The notes under the pieces are model-generated. The model did no database searches. It saw only the letters and a program-made list of their open reading frames with translations, and was not told where the DNA came from. From Streptomyces brasiliensis (lineage in GTDB: Bacteria > Actinomycetota > Actinomycetes > Streptomycetales > Streptomycetaceae): a stretch of 64,000 nucleotides of DNA. Positions 58,259 to 64,000 of the stretch are shown piece by piece (the first letter of the stretch is position 1; the number at the start of each line of letters is the position of its first letter). The position numbers were made by a program, and so were the translations under genes. The DNA is taken from assembly GCF_014647875.1 (NCBI RefSeq), contig NZ_BMQA01000016.1:1-64000 (forward strand). Reading direction: 5' to 3'.

Positions 58259-59431
58259 GTGGCAAAACGGACGGTGACCCCAGTTGTCCTCTCTCTCCTT
58301 CTCCTGTCCTTCTCCTCGTTGGCGGCCCTCTGTTTCCTGCAACCCGTCCCGATGGTCGACGTGCTGGTCTACCGGGCCGAGGGCGAAGCCGTCGTCCACG
58401 GCGGTGATCTGTACGGCTTCACGGTCACCGAGTGGCGGCTCCCGGCAACGTATCCGCCCTTCGCGGCGGTCCTGTTCGTCCCGACGACATGGATCCCCGT
58501 CCCGGTCCTCAAAGCGACGTTCCTGGCGGGCAACGCGCTCCTGCTGGCCGCATTCACCACCCTCTCCGCCCGCCTCGCGGGCCGCACGGTCCGAGCACCC
58601 CTCCTGTGCACAGCCACCGCGCTCGCGCTCTGGCTCGAACCGGTCTTCCAGACGCTCCTCTTCGGCCAGATCAACCTGGCCGTCGCCTGCCTGGTCCTGT
58701 GGGACCTCACCCGGCGACCGGGTGCCCGCGGCCGGGGCGTGGCCCTGGGCGTGGCGGCGGGGATCAAGCTCACCCCGGTCGTCTTCGTCGTGTACCTCTT
58801 CCTGACGGGCCGCCGCCGGGAGGCGGGTACGGCCATGGCGACGTGCGCCGCGACGACGGCCCTGGGAGCCGTACTGCTCCCGTCGGCCAGCGCCGACTTC
58901 TGGACCCGACGGCTCTACGAGACCGGCCGGGTCGGCAAGGCCTGGATCATCGACAACCAGTCCCTCCAGGGCCTGGTCGCAAGGGCGTTGCGCGACCCGG
59001 CACCCGGCGTTGCCTGGGCACTCCCGGCGGCGGCGATCGCGGCGGGCGGGCTGTGGCTGGCGGTACACACGAAGGACGACCGTCACGGCATCCTGGTGAC
59101 GGCCGCCACCGCCCTCCTCGTCTCACCGATCAGCTGGTCCCACCACTGGGTGTGGTGCGTCCCCCTGCTCGCCGTCCTCCTGGCGGACGGTCACATGCGC
59201 CTCGCGGCGCTGACGGCGGCCCTGTTCACGGCCCGCACGATGTGGCTCCTGCCGCACGAGGGCGACCGAGACCTCCACTTCCCGTGGTGGCAACAGCCGT
59301 TGGCGTCCCCGTACCCGATCTACGCCCTGGCCCTGCTCACCACGGCGGCCCTGCACGCCCGCTCGGTCACCGGAATGCCCGAGGACGCCTCCGTGGGTGT
59401 GCCGGTCACCGGTGTGGGAGGCCGGCACTGA
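58259..59431 (+). CDS. GT87 membrane mannosyltransferase
   Basis: A 390-aa integral membrane glycosyltransferase of the GT87 (DUF2029) family, which uses polyprenyl-phosphomannose to build lipid- or wall-linked mannans outside the membrane. About 9-10 hydrophobic segments are visible. The first extracytoplasmic loop carries the conserved acidic residues in VDVLVYRAEGEAVVHGGDLYGF, then ATYPPFAAVLF, LFGQINLAVACLVLWDL, and SPISWSHHWVWCVPL typical of the family. GTG start 58259. Confidence 0.88.
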   Translation: MAKRTVTPVVLSLLLLSFSSLAALCFLQPVPMVDVLVYRAEGEAVVHGGDLYGFTVTEWRLPATYPPFAAVLFVPTTWIPVPVLKATFLAGNALLLAAFTTLSARLAGRTVRAPLLCTATALALWLEPVFQTLLFGQINLAVACLVLWDLTRRPGARGRGVALGVAAGIKLTPVVFVVYLFLTGRRREAGTAMATCAATTALGAVLLPSASADFWTRRLYETGRVGKAWIIDNQSLQGLVARALRDPAPGVAWALPAAAIAAGGLWLAVHTKDDRHGILVTAATALLVSPISWSHHWVWCVPLLAVLLADGHMRLAALTAALFTARTMWLLPHEGDRDLHFPWWQQPLASPYPIYALALLTTAALHARSVTGMPEDASVGVPVTGVGGRH

Positions 59432-59445
59432 CGACGGCCCCCGGC

Positions 59446-61089
59446 TCAGCTCTCCGCGAGGATCTCGTCCGCGTCCACGATCCGGTACGCGTAGCCCTGT
59501 TCAGCCAGGAAGCGCTGGCGGTGGGCCGCGAAGTCCTGGTCGATGGTGTCCCGGGCCACCACCGAGTAGAAGTGGGCCTGGTGGCCGTCGGCCTTCGGGC
59601 GGAGGACCCGGCCGAGGCGCTGTGCCTCCTCCTGGCGGGAGCCGAACGTGCCCGACACCTGGATGGCGACCGTGGCCTCCGGCAGGTCGATGGAGAAGTT
59701 CGCGACCTTCGACACCACCAGCACGCTGATCTCGCCCTCGCGGAACGCGTCGAACAGCTTCTCGCGCTGCGCGTTGGACGTCTCGCCCTTGATGACGGGC
59801 GCGTCGAGGTGCTCGCCCAACTCGTCCAGCTGGTCGATGTACTGGCCGATCACCAGGATCTGCTGGCCCTCGAAGCGGCGGACCAGCGCCTCCGTGACCT
59901 TGCGCTTCGTCGCCGTCGTGGCGCAGAAGCGGTACTTCTCCTCCGTCTCGGCCGTCGCGTACGCCAGCCGCTCGGAGTCGGTCAGGTTCACGCGGACCTC
60001 GACGCAGTCGGCGGGCGCGATGTAACCCTGCGCCTCGATCTCCTTCCAGGGCGCGTCGAACCGCTTCGGGCCGATCAGCGAGAACACGTCCGACTCGCGG
60101 CCGTCCTCGCGCACCAGCGTCGCCGTCAGGCCCAGGCGGCGACGCGCCTGCAGGTCGGCCGTGAACTTGAAGACGGGCGCCGGGAGCAGATGCACCTCGT
60201 CGTAGACGATCAGGCCCCAGTCACGGGAGTCGAAGAGTTCGAGGTGCGGATAGACGCCCTTCCGCTTCGTCGTCAGCACCTGGTACGTCGCGATGGTGAC
60301 CGGCCGGACCTCCTTCCGCGTACCGCTGTACTCGCCGATCTCGTCCTCGGTCAGCGAGGTCCGCTTCACCAGCTCGTGCTTCCACTGCCGCGCCGAGACC
60401 GTGTTGGTGACGAGGATCAGGGTCGTCGACTTGGCCTGCGCCATGGACCCGGCGCCGACCAGCGTCTTGCCCGCGCCGCACGGCAGCACGACGACACCGC
60501 TGCCGCCGTGCCAGAAGTTCTCCACGGCCTGCTTCTGGTACGGCCGCAGCGCCCATCCGTCCTCGGCCAGTTCGATCGGATGCGCCTCGCCGTCCACGTA
60601 CCCGGCGAGGTCCTCGGCCGGCCAGCCCAGCTTGAGCAGCACCTGCTTGATCTGCCCGCGCTCGGAGGGGTGCACGACGACCGTGTCCGGGTCGATCCGC
60701 GTGCCGACCAGCGGGATGATCCGCTTCGAGCGCAGGATCTCCTCGAGGACCGGCCGGTCCGTGGTGGTCAGGACCAGCCCGTGGGCCGGGTGCTTGGACA
60801 GGGTCAGCCGTCCGTAACGGTCCATCGTCTCGGCGATGTCGACCAGCAGCGCGTGCGGCACCGGATACCGGCTGTACTGCACCAGCGCGTCGACGACCTG
60901 CTCGGCGTCGTGTCCGGCGGCACGCGCGTTCCACAGGCCGAGCGGCGTCACCCGGTAGGTGTGGATGTGCTCCGGCGCCCGCTCCAGCTCGGCGAACGGC
61001 GCGATGGCGCGACGGCAGTCGTCCGCCCGCTCGTGGTCGACCTCGAGGAGCAGGGTCTTGTCGGACTGGACGATCAGCGGACCATTCAC
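59446..61089 (-). CDS. xpb: XPB-type DNA repair helicase
   Basis: A 547-aa superfamily 2 3'-to-5' helicase like archaeal and actinobacterial XPB. Motifs: DEAD-like Walker A PCGAGKTLVG, DEVH box YDEVHLLP, motif III TATLVREDG, and motif VI EEAQRLGRVLRP. The N-terminal damage-recognition-like domain and the thumb/ARM region are present. The function in bacteria (nucleotide excision repair or transcription-coupled opening) is not settled. GTG 61089 is preferred over a longer form to 61128, as it matches the usual start MNGPLIVQSDKT. It lies downstream of the partner gene on the same strand. Confidence 0.92.
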   Translation of the reverse strand: MNGPLIVQSDKTLLLEVDHERADDCRRAIAPFAELERAPEHIHTYRVTPLGLWNARAAGHDAEQVVDALVQYSRYPVPHALLVDIAETMDRYGRLTLSKHPAHGLVLTTTDRPVLEEILRSKRIIPLVGTRIDPDTVVVHPSERGQIKQVLLKLGWPAEDLAGYVDGEAHPIELAEDGWALRPYQKQAVENFWHGGSGVVVLPCGAGKTLVGAGSMAQAKSTTLILVTNTVSARQWKHELVKRTSLTEDEIGEYSGTRKEVRPVTIATYQVLTTKRKGVYPHLELFDSRDWGLIVYDEVHLLPAPVFKFTADLQARRRLGLTATLVREDGRESDVFSLIGPKRFDAPWKEIEAQGYIAPADCVEVRVNLTDSERLAYATAETEEKYRFCATTATKRKVTEALVRRFEGQQILVIGQYIDQLDELGEHLDAPVIKGETSNAQREKLFDAFREGEISVLVVSKVANFSIDLPEATVAIQVSGTFGSRQEEAQRLGRVLRPKADGHQAHFYSVVARDTIDQDFAAHRQRFLAEQGYAYRIVDADEILAES

Positions 61090-61162
61090 GCGCGGCACCC
61101 TTTCCGTACGGCCATTGTCATCGGCCAAACGTCCAGTGTGCCCTACGGCCGGGTGATCACGG

Positions 61163-63697
61163 TCAGTCGTCCGCGAGCTCGGCGACTCCCGTGACCCTGT
61201 GCAGCGGGTACGTGCGCACCTCGTCAGCGGTGTGGTCGTACGCCGTCACGAAGCCGCCCTCGACGCGGATCGGGGCGATGACGCGCTGGCTCGCCGAGCC
61301 CTCGGCGTTGACGTACCCGATCCACAGGGCCTCCCCGGTCAGCACCGCGGCCTGCATGGTGGCGAGGGTCTCGGCGGAGCTGGTGCGGGGCAGGTCGCCG
61401 CCGCCCGCCGGGACACCGGCGGGCTTGCGCGGGGCCGTGGCGGCCAGGTCGCCCGCGCGGATCGCCCGGATCGCGGCCGACAGCAGGGTCGCGTCCGGCG
61501 TCGGCGGGCCGTCCGGGACCGGCTCGGGTGCCGTGCGGGGCGGGGTGCGGTGCGCGAGGGCGCGGGTGATCAGCACGTCGCCCTCCGCCGACTCGGCGGC
61601 CGGGGCGAACCCCATCGCGCGCAGTCCCTCCAGCAGGGTCGCCGGGTCGGCCTGCGTGGCCACCACGGTCGGCGCGAGGCGCCGCAGGCGCAGGGCGGCG
61701 GCCCGCTTGTCGGCGAGGATCTCGTTCAGGAGGGCGTCGTCGTCGCAGCGGACGTACGCCGAGGCCGCGCCCACGCGCAGATGGCCGTGCCGGCGCGCCA
61801 CGTCGTCGATCAGATACGCCAGCGGCTGCGGAACCGGGGTGCGGGCGTGCGCCACGAGGAAGGCGTGCAGGTCGGAGGCGCTGCGGCCGGCGTCCAGGGC
61901 GCGGCGTACGGAGGCGGGCGTGAACCGGTAGACCGTCGCGCCACCCTTCGACTCCACGTCTGCCAGCACGCCCAGCATGTCGGCCAGCGGCCGCTCCAGC
62001 GGACCCGGCGCCACCGCCGTCAGGTCGGCCTGCAGCAGCACGTGGTCCAGGGGCTCGGGCAGCAACGGCGCCAGCAGCCGCGCAGCCGAGGCGGAGGCGA
62101 CAGCCTGCTCCGGCGGCGAGAGGGGCAGCAGGGGCGTGTGCGGACGGTGATGGTGGTGGGCGGGCAGCTTGTCGCCAGGGCCGGAGGGAGCACGGGACTC
62201 GGCGCTCGGAGCGGGTACCGGGGCCGGCGCTCCCAGCAGGGCCCGGCCCTGCACCGACAGGGCGCCCCGGCCGGTCACCCCGAGCTGCTCCGCCTCGGAC
62301 AGCGTCCAGCGGGCCAGCCGGGAGCGCAGGTCGTCGTCCTGCTGGGGGCCGCGCAGCGGGCGCTCCCAGCGCAGCCGGGCCAGGACCGAGCCGGGGTCCG
62401 GGGCGGCGCCCTCCGGCAGCGTGGCCAGCAGGCTCAGCGCCCGGTGCCGTACCTCCGGCGCCGCCGAGCGGTCCAGGCCGGGGCCCAGCGCCGACAGCGC
62501 ACGGTCCTTCGCGTCCCGCCCGCCGACCAGCCCCGGCGTACGGGTCGCCGTCAGCCACGCCTCGGCGAGCCGAGCCCAGCGCTCGGCCGGGGGCTGCTCC
62601 AGCCACTCGTCGTAGGCCGGGGTCGCCGCGTACCGCTCGTCGGCCTCGCCGTCGGAGGCCAGCAGCCCCGCCGCGTAGGCCAGTTCCACCCAGAACGCGG
62701 CGACCGGCTCGGGCACGTCGAGGGCGACCGCCGTCCGCTTCAGGTCCCGCACGCTGAGCCCGCCCGCCCGCAGCACCGAAGGCCCGCCCTCGTCCCAGTC
62801 CTTCAGCAGCTCCTCGACGGTCGCCAGAGCGGTGTAGGCCTGGCCGGCCGCCGTGGCGTCCACGATCTGCGGGGCGTGTGTGGCGGCAGGTTCGACCGGC
62901 GGCGGTACGGCCTCGGTCGTGCGGTGGGCGCGGCCCTCGCGCAGATGCAGGGCGACCTCGCGGGGGAGTACGACCGTCCCGGGCGCCGTCGGCAGCAGCA
63001 GACCGCGGTCCAGGAGCCAGCGCAGACGGGGCGCGGGGTCGGCGGTGACCTGCCCGTACGGAGGACCCCACACCAGCCGGTCCAGCACCTCGCGGGACTC
63101 CTCGGAAGCCCCGTCGAGCAGTACGGCCATCCGCTTGCGGTCCGTGAACAGGGCCGTGAGCGCGGCGGCGGCGGAGACCGGGTCGTGCGTGGAGGGGAGC
63201 CCGGCGGCGGTGACGATCTCCTGGACGCGGCCCGGCGACATGCCCGCGGTCGCCTCCTGCACCGTCGGGCCCAGGCCCGTCGGGGAGGGATGCTGCGGCG
63301 TGGGCGCGAGCACCTCGCGGGCGGTGCGCACCAGCCGCAGCCGGTCGTCGCCGCCCCACACCAGGGCCTGCTCGCGCAGCGTGCCGAGGGCGTGCGGCAG
63401 GGCGGCGGAAACGGCCGCGTCACCGCCGTCTCCCGCCATGAGCCGCAGCAGCTCCTCGTACGTCGCCGGATCCGCCGCCACCGCCAGCGCCTCCGCCGTC
63501 TGCAGCGCGAACCGGTCCAGCCGCTCCAGCGCGCGCAGCACCGAGGCGCGGGTGCCCGCGCGGGTGGCCAGCTGCGTGAGGTCGGTGGGGACGGGGGTGA
63601 TGAGGTCGGGGCGGCTGCGCAGCAGCGCGGCCAGGGAGGCTTCGTCCCTGGCACGGAGCGCTTCGGCGAGGGAGCGGGGCCGGTCCGCGGTGCTCAT
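61163..63697 (-). CDS. Helicase-associated (XPB N-terminal-like) WYL-tailed protein
   Basis: An 844-aa protein regularly found beside actinobacterial xpb. It has no Walker motifs. The middle and C-terminal parts carry the Helicase_C_3/XPB-Ssl2 N-terminal-like region (LLPEPLDHVLLQADLTAVAPGPLERPLADMLGVLADVESKGGATVYRFTPASVRRALDAG). Following that is a WYL-like segment ending GEALWIGYVNAEGSASQRVIAPIRVEGGFVTAYDHTADEVRTYPLHRVTGVAEL. The N-terminal third has winged-helix repeats. It probably binds DNA or nucleic-acid ligands and guides XPB. ATG 63697, 73 bp upstream of xpb. Confidence 0.87.
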   Translation of the reverse strand: MSTADRPRSLAEALRARDEASLAALLRSRPDLITPVPTDLTQLATRAGTRASVLRALERLDRFALQTAEALAVAADPATYEELLRLMAGDGGDAAVSAALPHALGTLREQALVWGGDDRLRLVRTAREVLAPTPQHPSPTGLGPTVQEATAGMSPGRVQEIVTAAGLPSTHDPVSAAAALTALFTDRKRMAVLLDGASEESREVLDRLVWGPPYGQVTADPAPRLRWLLDRGLLLPTAPGTVVLPREVALHLREGRAHRTTEAVPPPVEPAATHAPQIVDATAAGQAYTALATVEELLKDWDEGGPSVLRAGGLSVRDLKRTAVALDVPEPVAAFWVELAYAAGLLASDGEADERYAATPAYDEWLEQPPAERWARLAEAWLTATRTPGLVGGRDAKDRALSALGPGLDRSAAPEVRHRALSLLATLPEGAAPDPGSVLARLRWERPLRGPQQDDDLRSRLARWTLSEAEQLGVTGRGALSVQGRALLGAPAPVPAPSAESRAPSGPGDKLPAHHHHRPHTPLLPLSPPEQAVASASAARLLAPLLPEPLDHVLLQADLTAVAPGPLERPLADMLGVLADVESKGGATVYRFTPASVRRALDAGRSASDLHAFLVAHARTPVPQPLAYLIDDVARRHGHLRVGAASAYVRCDDDALLNEILADKRAAALRLRRLAPTVVATQADPATLLEGLRAMGFAPAAESAEGDVLITRALAHRTPPRTAPEPVPDGPPTPDATLLSAAIRAIRAGDLAATAPRKPAGVPAGGGDLPRTSSAETLATMQAAVLTGEALWIGYVNAEGSASQRVIAPIRVEGGFVTAYDHTADEVRTYPLHRVTGVAELADD

Positions 63698-63842
63698 CTG
63701 CCCAACGGTAGCCTCCGGCGGCTCGACGGACGACGTGCGGGCTGCTTGTGGTGCACCCTCCGTCGGTGCTGACGTCGGCTGTCGGCGCTCACGCGATACC
63801 GTCGCAGCCGGAGTTCAACGGCCACACCCCCGGAGGGACTTC

Positions 63843-64000
63843 GTGGGTATCGAGAGTGACCAGGTTGTCTACGAGTATCTGAGCCGCGTCGGCGACGTCG
63901 CGCAGCAGCGGCAGTTGCCGTCGGCCGTGCGGATGCGGCTGGTGTCGGAGCTGCGCAACGAGATCGACCGCAGCCGCGCCGAGGTCACCGTCGACTCTCC
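63843..64000 (+). CDS. Start of a further gene running off the window (HAAS-like domain)
   Basis: GTG 63843 with GGAGGGACTT upstream opens a frame (IESDQVVYEYLSRVGDVAQQ, RQLPSAVRMRLVSELRNEID) that continues past base 64000. The segment EYLSRVGDVAQQ...RLVSELRNEIDR resembles the HAAS dimerisation domain seen before membrane segments in PadR-coupled signalling proteins. Only about 52 codons are visible, so the function is undetermined. Confidence 0.75.
   Translation, partial: MGIESDQVVYEYLSRVGDVAQQRQLPSAVRMRLVSELRNEIDRSRAEVTVDS

Noticed and set aside
58432..61194. 920-codon open frame across the GT87 and XPB genes
   Set aside because: It spans two clear genes in other frames or strands and is Arg/Gly/Pro-biased, an artefact of GC-rich DNA.

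Overview
The window is chromosomal DNA of a Streptomyces: very high GC, frequent GTG starts, MsiK, a complete whiE-type spore pigment locus, the c-di-GMP cyclase CdgB, N-acetylglucosamine genes with DasR-type operators, GroEL2 with a CIRCE element, and actinobacterial helicases (HelD-like, XPB). From memory of the S. coelicolor chromosome, the backbone order (msiK, cdgB, nagA/nagK, trehalose genes, thrC, cold-shock gene, groEL2, murQ) resembles the SCO4240 to SCO4316 stretch. That synteny is recalled, not computed.

1-4434: what looks like the right end of an IS200/IS605 (TnpB-type) element abuts a proline-rich exported protein that has lost most of its signal peptide. Then come tRNA-Thr(UGU), msiK (the shared ATPase for sugar ABC importers), a small exported protein and a sugar-phosphate nucleotidyltransferase. 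4435-11530: an eight-gene whiE-like type II polyketide locus, with one FAD hydroxylase divergent from seven tightly packed genes (SchA/CurD protein, cupin, KS-alpha, KS-beta, ACP, aromatase/cyclase, TcmI-type cyclase). 11615-18248: genes on the minus strand for an O-methyltransferase, an exported beta-helix protein and the upper part of a meta-cleavage pathway for hydroxyphenylpropionate-like aromatics (mhpC, mhpA, mhpB and an IclR regulator). Two gene stumps meet tail-out at about 18380, a rearrangement scar.

18510-31590: metabolic and housekeeping accessory genes (phosphotransferase, rhomboid-like protein, oxidoreductases, MFS pump, pentapeptide protein, GNAT-Nudix fusion, TerD, ArfB-like hydrolase, ECF sigma factor, frameshifted GNAT, flavin reductase). 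Two copies of a known Streptomyces palindromic repeat sit in frame inside genes here. 31984-39266: cdgB, a carbohydrate-binding-like membrane protein, a PfkB kinase, nagKA and a sugar-binding lipoprotein, with two DasR-like sites between nagK and the lipoprotein gene.

39787-45072: otsB, otsA and gpgS, then a SAM-I riboswitch followed by a threonine-synthase-family gene overlapping a ThiS/MoaD-type sulfur carrier gene. This is the most intriguing unit, because it suggests SAM-controlled sulfur assimilation from O-phosphohomoserine rather than threonine synthesis. 45073-52379: cold-shock protein, groEL2 behind a three-armed CIRCE, a decayed flavin oxidoreductase, MurQ with its RpiR-type regulator, and small proteins. 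52414-64000: MDMPI-GNAT fusion, HD protein, a second MDMPI protein, CutC with a DasR-like site, a HelD-like RNA polymerase helicase, a GT87 mannosyltransferase, XPB helicase and its WYL/helicase-associated partner, and the first codons of a further gene that runs off the end.
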